Below, piece after piece: positions 44,220 through 53,860 of a stretch of 64,000 bases of DNA. The notes beneath the pieces are model-generated. The model made no database searches. It saw only the letters and a program-made list of their open reading frames with translations, and was not told the origin of the DNA. Position 1 is the first letter of the stretch, and each line of letters opens with the position of its first letter. The stretch covers positions 496,001 to 560,000 of the forward strand of contig OX638323.1 of the NCBI GenBank assembly GCA_951812715.1, read 5' to 3'. A program made the position numbers and the translations under genes. Source of the stretch: an uncultured Pseudohongiella sp. (GTDB taxonomy: Bacteria; Pseudomonadota; Gammaproteobacteria; Pseudomonadales; Pseudohongiellaceae).

Positions 44220-44915
44220 TCAGCCCTTTTTCTGAGGCAGGAAAAATCCGCTCCTCAAGCCGTCAATGTGTTCGGAAAGCTCGGAAGGAATGCTCTGCCA
44301 CAATGGGTCCAGGATGAATTGCGCACCTTCGCGACGGGCAAGTTTGGCTGCAGGCACGAAGTCCGAGTCCCCGGATACAAGAATGATGGTGTTCGCCTGA
44401 CCCTTGAGGGTGATTGTCGCGATATCCAGACCGATTCTCATGTCGACACCCTTTTGACGCAGAGCAAGAGCAAAATCATCGTCGATCAGGTCCGCTGGTT
44501 CTCTATTTCCCGCGAGGAGGTCTTTCCGTGCTCGCTCTCGCAATACCCAAGTGCGGTTGCCGTCCCTGTGGACCTCGCCCAACCGCACGGCGACATTGGG
44601 TGAGGAGCGCAGTTCGTCGAACAACTTCCTGCGAAACTTCGCCTGATCTGTTCTGGAATAGTCTACGGGACGCATGCGCACAGCGGTGTGACCTTTGCGA
44701 TCATAGGGCCTCGCATCGTAGTAGAATGTGCGGTAAAGGAGGCCGAGCGGATTTGGCGTTTCGTAAGTCTCGTTCAATTGGCGCAAGTGGCCCCGAACAA
44801 GTTGCTCGACCGATTTCGCTACGTCAACGGCATCTGAAGCGTCCACATCGGGTCGAACCGAAGGAAGTCTTTTCAGGAAATAGCTGCCGTCAATGAGGAT
44901 TGCCGCCTTGGCCAC
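44220..44915 (-). CDS. NYN-domain protein (PIN-like ribonuclease fold)
   Basis: A 231-residue NYN/LabA-type protein. The acidic active-site residues of the PIN-like fold are seen in ILIDGSYFLKRL near the N-terminus, in VDMRIGLDIATITLK near 155, and in ILVSGDSDFVPAAKLARREG near 180. Such proteins are putative metal-dependent RNases, and many lie in defense islands. The start is a GTG at 44915 with an AGCAGG site; no other start is in frame nearby. A long hairpin with a T-run precedes it on the same strand. Substrate and role are unknown. Confidence 0.82.
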   Translation of the reverse strand: MAKAAILIDGSYFLKRLPSVRPDVDASDAVDVAKSVEQLVRGHLRQLNETYETPNPLGLLYRTFYYDARPYDRKGHTAVRMRPVDYSRTDQAKFRRKLFDELRSSPNVAVRLGEVHRDGNRTWVLRERARKDLLAGNREPADLIDDDFALALRQKGVDMRIGLDIATITLKGQANTIILVSGDSDFVPAAKLARREGAQFILDPLWQSIPSELSEHIDGLRSGFFLPQKKG

Positions 44916-44940
44916 GAATCATGCCTGCTTTCAAATGAAA

Positions 44941-45001
44941 AAGCCCCAAGGGCTCGGCCTCACTTTCGATTGCCAGCCCAGAAGGGGTGGAAGTGGGGCT
45001 T
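44941..45001 (-). promoter_or_regulatory. Long hairpin with T-run upstream of the NYN gene
   Basis: Read on the minus strand, AAGCCCCA at the start pairs perfectly with TGGGGCTT at the end, enclosing 45 bases that contain a nested GGGCT/AGCCC helix. TTTTTC follows directly, and the NYN start is about 22 bases beyond. It could be an intrinsic terminator insulating the gene from upstream transcription, an attenuator, or an RNA element bound by the gene product. Confidence 0.5.
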
Positions 45002-45072
45002 ACTGCCGAGGGGCGGATTATTTGAAAACGTAACATCCGTTTTCAGGGAAGTCAATTTCGCCAACCAATTTC

Positions 45073-46455
45073 TGTAGAGAGCACATAATCTGTCCGGTCT
45101 TGTAGCACAAGGTCTGTCCGGTTCTCATCGAATGCGGGAGGAAGCATCTGATGAGACGAACAGCCTGGTTGCAGGAGACGCGAATGGAACGTTTTGAGGA
45201 AGCCTTTGGGGCGTGGACGGAGAGTCGGCTGACGCAGGAAGAAGCTGCGCGGCTGCGTGGGGTGTGTGAGCGCACGTTTCGGCGCTGGATAGATCGGTAT
45301 GAGGAAGCGGGCCTGGACGGATTGATCGACAAGCGCTTGTCGCAAGCATCGAGCCGTCGCGCGCCGGTCGACGAAGTGATGGGGTTGGTGGATCGTTACC
45401 GGAACCGTCACCGGGGTTGGAACGTGCGTCATTTTCATGCCTGGTACCGGCGCGATGGCGGGAAGCGCAGCTACACCTGGGTGAAGAACGCCTTGCAGGC
45501 AGCGGGCCTGGTGGCGCGGGCGCCGCGCCGCGGAGCGCATCGCAAGCGGCGGGAGCCGGCGCCGTGGCCGGGCATGCTGTTGCACCAGGATGGCAGTCGC
45601 CTTTAATGGGCGCCGGGTCGGATGTGGGATCTGATCGTGACCATGGACGACGCCACGAACGCGCATTACTCGATGTTCTTTTGCGAGGAGGAAGGTACGT
45701 GAAGCAGCTTTCGCGGCATCCGCGAGGTGATTGATGCGCGCGGTCTGTTCTGTTCGCTGTATACCGACCGCGACAGTCACTACTGGCACACGCCGACGGC
45801 GGGCGGCAAAGTGGACAAGGGCAATCCGACGCAGTTTGGACGGGCGATGAGGCAGTTGGGCATCGAGATGATTCCGGCGTACTCGCCGGAGGCGCGGGGC
45901 CGTTCGGAGCGAGCGTTCAAGACGCACCAGGACCGACTGGTGAAGGAGTTGGCGCTGGCGGGGGTCGCGGAGATGGAAGCGGCGAACCGGTACTTGCGGG
46001 AGACGTACCTGCAGGCCTTCAACGCGGAGTTTGCGCGGCCGCCGCGGGAGGAAGGGTCCGCCTTCGTGGCCTGCGGCGACGCCGATCGGCTGGACGAGAT
46101 CCTGTGCGAGCACCATGAGCGGGTCGTCGGGCACGACAACTGCTTACGCTTTCGTCGAAAGGTGCTGCAGATTCCGCCGGATCGGTACCGTTGTCACTAT
46201 GTGAAGGCGACAGTCAAGGTCTTGCAGTATCTGGATGGGTGCGTTGCGATCCGCCACGGCCCGCGCAAACTGGCGCGATACGACTCCCAGGGGAAACTAT
46301 TGACGGAGAATTTACGGACCGCCGCGTAGGAACGCGGCGGCGGCCGGCGTCTGGGGGGCCTTTCCGGGCTACGCCCTCCAAGGCCCCTCAGACGCCAAAA
46401 ACAAACCGGACAGATCATTTGCTACAGAACCGGACATTTCTATTTGCTCTTAACA
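45073..46455 (+). mobile_element. Insertion sequence, ISNCY-type, second (inactive) copy
   Basis: This is a second 1383-bp copy of the element at 29542-30924, in the same orientation, with the same TGT...ACA ends and terminal hairpin (here with one mismatch). Flanks are ATTTC and CACAT, so no target duplication is visible. Scattered substitutions relative to the first copy show the two did not arise by a very recent transposition. The two copies bracket 14.1 kb of accessory DNA. Confidence 0.85.
45151..46329 (+). pseudogene. ISNCY-type transposase, inactivated by two nonsense codons
   Basis: The same 393-codon frame as 29620-30798, with no frameshift. The first stop is a TAA at about 45604-45606, right after QDGSRL, where the intact copy reads QDGSRHEWAP. 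A second stop, TGA, replaces the tryptophan codon of EEGTWSS at about 45700. The frame then stays open to the normal C-terminus. Catalytic motif sequences downstream are otherwise kept, apart from YTDRDSHYW in place of YTDRGSHYW. Confidence 0.9.
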
Positions 46456-46473
46456 CACATGGCGCGCCAGCCT

Positions 46474-47538
46474 TCAGCAGGCAGCGTCTCCCGGTTCTGC
46501 GTCATACCGCCTGAATTCCGCACTGGCGTAGTGGCTCCAGCCGCCTGATTCGTCGGCGTAAATCAGAAATACCGGCTGGCCGGCGCTGCCGGCAAAAGCG
46601 CGGGCGGCGTCCAGGCCCAGCACCATGAGGCCGGTGGCCAGGGCGTCGGCACGGGCGGCCGAAGGGTCGATAACGTAGGCCGCGGCGAGTTCGTGCCGAA
46701 TCGGCCGGCCATTGCGCGGGTCGATCTGATGAGAATAGCGCTCGCCGCCGAGTTCGAAGAAGTTGCGGTAATCGCCGGACCCGGCGACGCCAAAATTTTC
46801 GCCGCGGTTGCTGATTGTCGTGAAGACGTCGAATGTCTCGGCAGCGGGCGTTTCCAGCGCCGCCAGCCAGCTTTGAAAGCCCGGCTTGCGGCCGCCGATC
46901 CTGAGCTCGCCGCCGATTTCGAGGAAGTAATCGTCCAGGCTCCTTGCTTCCAGCAGGTCGGCCATCCGGTCCACCGCGTAGCCTTTGGCGACCGCGCTCA
47001 AATCGATGTAGACGTCGGCCAGTCGGGTTGCGGTAGCTGCGGATTCGTCGAGCGCGAACTGGTCCATTCCCGTGCGGGCCAGCGCTTGCTCGATCTCATC
47101 CCCGCCGGGAATTCGCGGACCCGCGGCAGTTACGTCGCGCGGCCCGAAGCCCCAGAGATTGACCAGGGCGCCCGCTGTCACGTCGAAGGCGCCGCCGGTA
47201 AGAGATGAGATTTCTCGCGACAGGCGCAAGACCTCGAGCAGTTCGTCGGATACGGACAGTGCGGCGCCAACAGGCTGGACGTTCAGGCGGGACAGTTCCG
47301 ACTCCGCGGCCCAGGTAGAAAACACACGCCGGTCGAGGCGTTCGAGCAGGGATTCGATTTCGGCAGGAATTTCGGCAGCGTCGCCCCGCCAGGGCGGGAC
47401 CACCCATTGCGCCGACCAGGACGTGCCCATGGTAAGGCCCGAGGCCTGCCGGATCGTTCCCGAGCCGGCGAACCAGACAAGCCCGAGCCCGAGCAATACC
47501 GCCCAGACGCCGCCGAAAGCAATCAGTCGCGGGAACAC
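46474..47538 (-). CDS. apbE: FAD:protein FMN transferase
   Basis: ApbE attaches FMN covalently to threonine in target flavoproteins such as NqrB/NqrC and RnfG/RnfD. The 354-residue protein has an N-terminal membrane anchor (about 5-25, no lipobox cysteine). It then shows the motifs GLTMGTSW, GGAFDVTAGALVNLWGFG, DLSAVAKGYAVD and the metal-binding ADALATGLMVLG. In Pseudomonas, apbE follows the nqr operon; here the gene upstream is gap, 19 bp away, and no nqr gene is present. Its 3' end is 18 bp from the second insertion-sequence copy. Confidence 0.95.
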   Translation of the reverse strand: MFPRLIAFGGVWAVLLGLGLVWFAGSGTIRQASGLTMGTSWSAQWVVPPWRGDAAEIPAEIESLLERLDRRVFSTWAAESELSRLNVQPVGAALSVSDELLEVLRLSREISSLTGGAFDVTAGALVNLWGFGPRDVTAAGPRIPGGDEIEQALARTGMDQFALDESAATATRLADVYIDLSAVAKGYAVDRMADLLEARSLDDYFLEIGGELRIGGRKPGFQSWLAALETPAAETFDVFTTISNRGENFGVAGSGDYRNFFELGGERYSHQIDPRNGRPIRHELAAAYVIDPSAARADALATGLMVLGLDAARAFAGSAGQPVFLIYADESGGWSHYASAEFRRYDAEPGDAAC

Positions 47539-47557
47539 AGGCGGGTTCCCGTGGCGT

Positions 47558-49135
47558 TCACGCCGAAGCTTTTTCCCGCGGATAGTTCCGGTAGAGAATG
47601 CCGGCCATCTTGTACACGGTGCGGACCACCTGGGCGCAATAGCCGAACTCGTTGTCGTACCAGAGATAGAGCACGCAATTCCTGCCGCTGGCGACGGTGG
47701 CGATCGCGTCGACGATGGCCGCTTCCCGGGTGCCGACGAAATCGCTGGAAACGGCGTCTTCGGACTGGGTAAAACTGATCTGGTTCTGCAGGTTCGAATG
47801 CAGGGCGATCTGGCGCAGGAACTCGTTCAGTTCCTCCCGGCTCGTTTCCCGGTCGAGGGTCAGATTCATGATCGCCATGGAAACGTTGGGCACCGGAACG
47901 CGAATCGCGTTCGCGGTCAACTTGCCCTCAAGCTCGGGAATGGCCTTGACCGCGGCCTTGGCCGCGCCGGTCTCGGTCAACACCATGTTCATCGCCGCGC
48001 CGCGCCCCCGGCGGGCGCCCTTGTGATAGTTGTCGATCAGATTCTGATCGTTGGTGTAGGCGTGCACGGTCTCGATATGCCCGCGTTCGATACCGAACTC
48101 GTCCTGTACCACCTTGAGCACGGGTACGACCGCGTTTGTCGTGCAGGAGGCGGCGGTAACAATCTTGTCTTCGGCTTCTATCAGATCGTCATTGATACCG
48201 TAGACGATGTTTTTCAGGTCGCCCTTACCGGGCGCGGTCAGCAAAACCTTGCTCACGCCTCTGGATTGCAGATGCAACGACAGGCCTGCCTCGTCGCGCC
48301 ACTTGCCGGTGTTATCGATGATCAAGGCATCGTCGATACCGTAGTGGGTGTAGTCGATCTCATCCGGAGAATTCGCATAGATCACCTTAATGACATTACC
48401 GTTGGCAATCAGGGCCTTGCGTTCCTCATCGACGCGCAATGTCCCCTGAAAGGCGCCATGCACCGAATCGGCGGTGAACAGATTAGCGCGCTTGACCAGG
48501 TCTCCTTCCCCGCCGGGCCGCACCACGATGGCTTTCAGGCGCATGTCCTCACCGGTGCTGGTGCGTTCGAGCAAGAGCCGGGCGCAAAGCCGTCCGATGC
48601 GGCCGAAGCCATATAGCACAACGTCCTGGGAGTGATCGGAGGGACGCTGGCGGATGCCGTCGAGATAGCTCAGTTCCCTGCGTACAAATACGTCCGGGGA
48701 TATCGCGTCGGGATTCTTTGCCTCGAGTTCCATGTAGCGCACGGTGAGCTTGCCAAGGTCGATGCGCGCATGCCAGAGATCGAGTTTGGCCATCGCCATC
48801 AGAATGGGATGAGATTCAAACTCCGACATTTCATTGCGCTCGACCTGCCGTACGAAGCGATGCGATTTCATGATGAAAGTGACGGAACGGTTATGCAGCG
48901 GCCGGCCATAAATATAGACGCCTACATTGCGCTGGCTGAACAGCCGGCCAATGACGGGAATCATTTCCTGCACCAGCGATTCGCGCTGCTTCCAGTCGGT
49001 GAAGTAATCGTCAACCTTGGGGCGCTGGGATTTGGCGAGCTTTGGTTTCTTGCCGCGGGCCCGCGTTCTGGCTGGCTTCGCGGGCTGGCTTTCGGCAACC
49101 GCTTCGGAACGTTCTGCTACTTTGGGCTGATCCAC
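47558..49135 (-). CDS. gap: Glyceraldehyde-3-phosphate dehydrogenase, long form
   Basis: A 525-residue GAPDH-type enzyme. The NAD site is LYGFGRIGRLCAR (about 176-182), and the catalytic cysteine is Cys331 in TAASCTTNAVVPVL. Canonical GAPDH is about 335 residues. This protein has about 165 extra N-terminal residues: a basic Ala/Lys/Pro-rich start and then a conserved helical part (YFTDWKQRESLVQEMIPVIG). This matches the long form next to mfd in Pseudomonas (the PA3001 locus). It may serve gluconeogenesis rather than glycolysis, which is an inference. It is divergent from mfd. Confidence 0.93.
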   Translation of the reverse strand: MDQPKVAERSEAVAESQPAKPARTRARGKKPKLAKSQRPKVDDYFTDWKQRESLVQEMIPVIGRLFSQRNVGVYIYGRPLHNRSVTFIMKSHRFVRQVERNEMSEFESHPILMAMAKLDLWHARIDLGKLTVRYMELEAKNPDAISPDVFVRRELSYLDGIRQRPSDHSQDVVLYGFGRIGRLCARLLLERTSTGEDMRLKAIVVRPGGEGDLVKRANLFTADSVHGAFQGTLRVDEERKALIANGNVIKVIYANSPDEIDYTHYGIDDALIIDNTGKWRDEAGLSLHLQSRGVSKVLLTAPGKGDLKNIVYGINDDLIEAEDKIVTAASCTTNAVVPVLKVVQDEFGIERGHIETVHAYTNDQNLIDNYHKGARRGRGAAMNMVLTETGAAKAAVKAIPELEGKLTANAIRVPVPNVSMAIMNLTLDRETSREELNEFLRQIALHSNLQNQISFTQSEDAVSSDFVGTREAAIVDAIATVASGRNCVLYLWYDNEFGYCAQVVRTVYKMAGILYRNYPREKASA

Positions 49136-49343
49136 CTGGGTCTCCGATCCGGGACTCGTGAAAGCGCAGTATTATCCAAGTTAAGTGGGCACGGCGCAAC
49201 GAAAGCGGGCCCGCGCGCTCAACCAGGCGCCGGAAGACCGGATCTCGCCGAACGCCGACCCGCCCGCGCATGGCCGGACATTTACGGCTGGGTTACAATC
49301 CGCGGCCCCTCGCTTTCGCGGTAGCCTGCAATGTCCAAACTCC

Positions 49344-52300
49344 ATGGCTGAAGTTTTCAATCCGCCCCTGCCAGCCGGCGCGGGAGCCGCCAGTTACTGG
49401 CCGATCCGGCAGGATTCCGCCAATAGTCTGGCTCTGGCCGCGGCGGTGCGGCGCGCCGCAGGGCCCCTGCTCGCGGTATGTGAAGACTCCGAAGCGGCCG
49501 AGCGGCTGTTGCGGGAGTTGCGGTACTACCTGTCGCGGCATGAGGAGTTTCCGGTTCTCAGCCTGCCGGATTGGGAAACCCTGCCCTACGAGAATTTCTC
49601 ACCGCACCAGGATATCGTTTCCCAGCGTCTGACCACCTTGCATCAGCTACCGCTGTTGAAAAAGGGCATTCTCGTCGTTCCGATCTCGGGTCTGATGTTG
49701 CGCCTGCCGCCGCGTGGTTACGTAGCCGCCAACAGTCTCGATCTGCGAGTGGGCCAGCGGCTTTCCATCGAGGACCTGCGCGAGCAACTGGTTGCTGCCG
49801 GCTACACCGCGGTCAAGACTGTGCTTGATCACGCCGAATTCGCCGTGCGCGGTTCGGTGGTGGATCTCTTCCCCATGGGCAGCATGGAACCGATCAGGGT
49901 CGACTTGTTCGACGAGGAAATCGAAACCCTGCGCACGTTCGATCCCGAAACTCAGCGTACGCGGAATCAGGTTCATGATATCCGCCTGCTGCCGGGCCGA
50001 GAGTATCCACTGGATGAGGCCGCGATCGGCGGCTTCCGCGGCCGCTTCCGGGAACGCTTCGACGTCGATCCCCGGCAATGCCCGATTTATCGGGACGTAA
50101 GCGACGGTATCGCCTCTCCGGGCCTGGAGTATTATCTGCCGCTGTTCTTCGACGAGTTGCATACGCTGTTCGATTACCTGCCGGTACGTTCTCTCGTTGT
50201 CCAGGTCGGAGACATCCACAATGCCGGCGAAGATTTCCGGCGTGAAGTGGCGAACCGCCACCGGGACCGCAACTTCGACAGCCGCCGGCCGATTCTCGAG
50301 CCCGACGAGATCTTCCTGCCGGTAAACCAGGTACTGGCCGAACTCAAGCAATACCCCCGCATTCGCATGACCGCGTCCGCCCGAGAGGTTTTTCGCCTGC
50401 GGCAACTCCCTGATCTGGCGATGAATCCCAGATCGCAAAGACCTTTGCAGGCATTGAGCGATTTCATCGCCGGTTGCGATTCGCGCGTGCTGTTCTGCGC
50501 GGAAAGTCCCGGCCGCCGGGAACACCTGCAACAGTTGCTCGGCCGGATCGGATTGCGTCCGGCGGCGTTCGACCACTGGGATAAATTTATTGCAGCGGAC
50601 GCACAGAACGGCATAACCGTGGCGCCGATCGACCGCGGGCTCTGGCTCGACCGGGAGCGGCTCGTACTCATTACCGAAGAGATGCTGTTCGGCAACCGCG
50701 TGGCGCAACGGCGGCGCAGAAGGCCGTCCGAGCAGCATCCCGATCTCGTCCTGAAAGACCTGTCGGAACTGCATCTCGACGATGCCGTCGTTCATGTCGA
50801 ACACGGAGTCGGCAGGTATCGCGGCCTGACCACGATTACCACCGATGGGCAGAACGCCGAATTTCTGACGATCGAATACGCCGGGCAGTCGAAATTGTAT
50901 GTGCCGGTGACCGATCTGCATCTCGTCGGCCGGTTCAGCGGCATGAGCCAGGACGATGCGCCCTTGCACACCCTCGGCACGGAGCAATGGCAGCGCGCGA
51001 AACGGAAAGCGGCCGAGAAGATTCGCGATGTGGCCGCCGAGTTGCTGGAGATTCACGCCCGCCGGGAAGCGGGCAAGGGATTCGCCTATCGCAGCGAGGC
51101 GCCCGAATACGATCGCTTCGCGGCCGGATTCCCGTTCGAGGAAACCGCCGATCAACAGACCGCAATCGACGCGGTCATCGCCGACATGGGTTCGCAAAGG
51201 CCAATGGACCGGCTGGTCTGCGGCGACGTCGGATTCGGCAAGACCGAAGTCGCCATGCGGGCCGCTTTCATCGCCGTGATGAACGGCCGCCAGGCCGCGG
51301 TGCTGGTGCCGACGACCTTGCTGGCGCAGCAGCATTTCGAAAACTTTCGCGACCGCTTCAGCGACTGGCCGCATACGGTGGAGGTCATCTCCCGCTTCAA
51401 GACCCAGGCCGAACAGGCGGAAATACTCGAGCGCGTAAAATCCGGCGGTATCGACATCCTCATCGGCACCCACAGTCTGCTGACCGCGAAGATCAACTAC
51501 GGCAAACTCGGCCTGCTCATCATCGACGAAGAACACCGCTTCGGCGTGCGGCAAAAGGACAGGCTGAAATCCCTGCGCGCCAGCGTCGATATTCTCACGC
51601 TCACCGCGACGCCGATTCCGCGGACGCTCAACATGGCTCTGGCGGGCATGCGCGACCTGTCGCTCATCGTCACGCCGCCGGCGAAGCGCCTTTCGATCCG
51701 CACTTTCGTTCGCGAACACGAAGACGCCATTGTCAGGGAAGCGATCAGCCGAGAACTGTTGCGCGGCGGCCAGGTATTCTATCTGCACAACGAAGTGCGC
51801 AGTATGGAGCGCGCATTGCAGCATCTTGCCGATATCGTGCCCCAGGCGCGGCTCGCCATGGCGCACGGACAAATGCCGGAACGCCAACTCGAGAAAGTCA
51901 TGGCCGACTTCTATCACAAGCGCTACAACGTGCTCGTCTGTTCAACCATTATCGAAACCGGCATCGACATTCCCAGCGCCAACACCATCATCATTCATCG
52001 CGCCGACAAGTTCGGCCTCGCCCAGTTGCACCAGTTGCGCGGCCGTGTCGGCCGTTCGCATCACCAGGCCTACGCCTATCTGCTGACGCCGGAGCGGCGG
52101 GCGCTCAAGGCCGACGCCCGCAAACGCATCGACGCGATCGAGACCGCCACCGAACTCGGGGCGGGTTTTACCCTGGCTTCCCATGACCTGGAAATACGCG
52201 GCGCGGGTGAATTGCTCGGAGACGAACAAAGCGGCCATATGCAGAAGATCGGCTACACGCTGTACATGGAAATGCTGATGGATGCTGTGCGGGCGATACG

Positions 52301-52802
52301 CGAGGGAAGAATGCCGAGCAGCAGCCCCGAGCTCGAAGGCGCGGTGGATATCAGTCTGCGCGTTCCGGCGCTGATTCCGGACGATTACCTGCCGGACGTG
52401 CATACCCGGCTGATCATGTACAAACGCATCGCTTCCTGCCGCGGCAAGGAAGAGCTGGACGAATTGCAGGTGGAAATGATTGACCGCTTCGGACTGTTGC
52501 CGCCGCCGCTGAAATCAATGTTCCGCTTGAGTGAACTGAAATTGCGCGCCCGCGATTTCGGTATCCGCAAGATTGATGCTAATGTTTCCGGCGGACGCAT
52601 TGAATTCGCCGAATCCGCCCGGGTAGATGCGGCAGCCATCGTGCGTTTGATCGAATCCGAACCGGCGAATTTCGCCCTGGGCGGAGTGAACCAGTTGCGA
52701 ATCAAGACCGGATTCCGCGATGCCGCCGACAAGCTCGGTTATATCAACGATCTGCTCGACCGCATCGCTTCCAGGGAGTCGGCCGTTGCACAAACAGCCT
52801 GA
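49344..52802 (+). CDS. mfd: Transcription-repair coupling factor
   Basis: Mfd removes RNA polymerase stalled at DNA lesions and recruits UvrA. With the ATG at 49344 it has 1152 residues (E. coli 1148). The order is a UvrB-like N-terminal module (SLPDWETLPYENFSPHQDIV), then the CarD-like RNA polymerase interaction domain (VVHVEHGVGRYRGL). The SF2 translocase follows, with Walker A GDVGFGKTEVAMRAAF and DEEH box, the TRG motif region, and a C-terminal regulatory domain. The frame opens 159 bp earlier, but those codons lack family resemblance. The neighbours gap and csiV match Pseudomonas. Confidence 0.98.
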   Translation: MAEVFNPPLPAGAGAASYWPIRQDSANSLALAAAVRRAAGPLLAVCEDSEAAERLLRELRYYLSRHEEFPVLSLPDWETLPYENFSPHQDIVSQRLTTLHQLPLLKKGILVVPISGLMLRLPPRGYVAANSLDLRVGQRLSIEDLREQLVAAGYTAVKTVLDHAEFAVRGSVVDLFPMGSMEPIRVDLFDEEIETLRTFDPETQRTRNQVHDIRLLPGREYPLDEAAIGGFRGRFRERFDVDPRQCPIYRDVSDGIASPGLEYYLPLFFDELHTLFDYLPVRSLVVQVGDIHNAGEDFRREVANRHRDRNFDSRRPILEPDEIFLPVNQVLAELKQYPRIRMTASAREVFRLRQLPDLAMNPRSQRPLQALSDFIAGCDSRVLFCAESPGRREHLQQLLGRIGLRPAAFDHWDKFIAADAQNGITVAPIDRGLWLDRERLVLITEEMLFGNRVAQRRRRRPSEQHPDLVLKDLSELHLDDAVVHVEHGVGRYRGLTTITTDGQNAEFLTIEYAGQSKLYVPVTDLHLVGRFSGMSQDDAPLHTLGTEQWQRAKRKAAEKIRDVAAELLEIHARREAGKGFAYRSEAPEYDRFAAGFPFEETADQQTAIDAVIADMGSQRPMDRLVCGDVGFGKTEVAMRAAFIAVMNGRQAAVLVPTTLLAQQHFENFRDRFSDWPHTVEVISRFKTQAEQAEILERVKSGGIDILIGTHSLLTAKINYGKLGLLIIDEEHRFGVRQKDRLKSLRASVDILTLTATPIPRTLNMALAGMRDLSLIVTPPAKRLSIRTFVREHEDAIVREAISRELLRGGQVFYLHNEVRSMERALQHLADIVPQARLAMAHGQMPERQLEKVMADFYHKRYNVLVCSTIIETGIDIPSANTIIIHRADKFGLAQLHQLRGRVGRSHHQAYAYLLTPERRALKADARKRIDAIETATELGAGFTLASHDLEIRGAGELLGDEQSGHMQKIGYTLYMEMLMDAVRAIREGRMPSSSPELEGAVDISLRVPALIPDDYLPDVHTRLIMYKRIASCRGKEELDELQVEMIDRFGLLPPPLKSMFRLSELKLRARDFGIRKIDANVSGGRIEFAESARVDAAAIVRLIESEPANFALGGVNQLRIKTGFRDAADKLGYINDLLDRIASRESAVAQTA

Positions 52803-52806
52803 GACC

Positions 52807-53727
52807 ATGAGACAAACCGCCGTCGCAAACCACTCCCCCTCCCGGGGAGTCAAATCCGCGCGGCGGATTTGGTGGGGACGAGTCGTTCGGGCCGCAAGAA
52901 GCTGCATTGCCCTGCTCGCCGCTACATTCGTCTGGGCCCATGCCGGCCTCGCCGAAGCACAGGGTTTCCAACGCTGGTTTCAGGTCGAGATGACGATTTT
53001 CAGCAATGAGTCCGGCGCCGACCGCGAACGGGAATTCTGGGACGCGGCCAACGCGGAATTGTCTTATCCGCCGGATATGGTCCGCTTGGGTCGATTGACC
53101 GATCTGCTGTTTCTCGATTGGCTGGCCTCCGAACCCGCTACCGACCCGCTTGCGCCGGAGCTCGAACGGCTGCGCGACACGGGCCCCTTTCACGCCCGCG
53201 AAGCAAGCGGTTTCCGTTTTCCCGACTTGCAGCGGGATCCGTTTCTGGAGTTGCCGGCGACCTACAGCGATTTCCGCCAGACTAACCAGGCCATCGAGCG
53301 GGCTGGTCAATATCGCGTACTGTATGACACTGTCTGGCGCCAGCCGGTGGGAGAAGAAGGCGCGGAGACGCCGGTTCTTGTCGCCGGCGGCGGCCGTTAC
53401 GGCGCCTTGACGGAATTGCAGGGCTCGGTAGCGCTGTATTTCAATGCGAACCGGGACCGGGTGATTTTCAGCGCCGACCTGTGGCTTGTGGAATTTGGCG
53501 GAGCGACGGACGGGGGCGAATGGTCGTTACCACCGTTGCCGGAAGAATTCAGGGAAAACGCCGGCAATTCGGCGGCTGCGGCGATCAGCCGCGTTTTTAC
53601 CATGCGCCAGCAACGCGAATTGCGCAGCGGCGAATTTCACTATCTCGACCACCCCGCATTGGGAATCGTCGTGCAGATCACTCCTTACGATCGCCCACCG
53701 TCGGAACCAACTGAAAATCAGCCCTGA
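52807..53727 (+). CDS. csiV: CsiV-family periplasmic protein
   Basis: A 306-residue exported protein located 4 bp after mfd. After a twin-basic N-terminus and a hydrophobic segment (about 25-50) the mature part starts near QGFQRWFQVEMTIFSNE. The C-terminus carries HYLDHPALGIVVQITPY, a stretch typical of CsiV (DUF6316/CsiV-like) proteins found next to mfd in Pseudomonas and relatives. CsiV of Shewanella takes part in envelope lipoprotein or peptidoglycan-related functions; here the role is inferred from family and position. The start could lie upstream, but the ATG at 52807 fits the signal sequence best. Confidence 0.75.
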   Translation: MRQTAVANHSPSRGVKSARRIWWGRVVRAARSCIALLAATFVWAHAGLAEAQGFQRWFQVEMTIFSNESGADREREFWDAANAELSYPPDMVRLGRLTDLLFLDWLASEPATDPLAPELERLRDTGPFHAREASGFRFPDLQRDPFLELPATYSDFRQTNQAIERAGQYRVLYDTVWRQPVGEEGAETPVLVAGGGRYGALTELQGSVALYFNANRDRVIFSADLWLVEFGGATDGGEWSLPPLPEEFRENAGNSAAAAISRVFTMRQQRELRSGEFHYLDHPALGIVVQITPYDRPPSEPTENQP

Positions 53728-53751
53728 CGCATGGTAATTGTCTTCGATCCG

Positions 53752-53860
53752 TCGCCGTCTGGGGGCCAGTCTGCAGCGGACGCTGTGAATACATCCCTGT
53801 ACGCTTCGAGCTCGGCGTCCTGCCTCGCACGCCCGCTGCAGACTGGCCCCCAGACGGCGA
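53752..53860. repeat. Large inverted repeat between csiV and mtnP (perfect 28-bp arms)
   Basis: Arms at 53752-53779 and 53833-53860 are perfectly complementary over 28 bases (TCGCCGTCTGGGGGCCAGTC and onward), separated by 53 bases. Since csiV and mtnP converge here, it can end transcription from both sides. The loop and right arm (CTGTACGCTTCGAGCTCG, then CACGCCCGC) recur in decayed form at about 53882-53935 (CGTAGGCTTCGGGCTCGA, then CACGCCCGC), so this is a repeat-family element, not only a terminator. Confidence 0.8.

Noticed and set aside
45417..45734. A separate small gene inside the second ISNCY copy
   Set aside because: It is an out-of-frame reading of the transposase pseudogene; the equivalent region of the intact copy codes in the transposase frame.
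49647..51917. A 756-codon minus-strand open frame
   Set aside because: Antisense to mfd, which shows all its domains on the plus strand.
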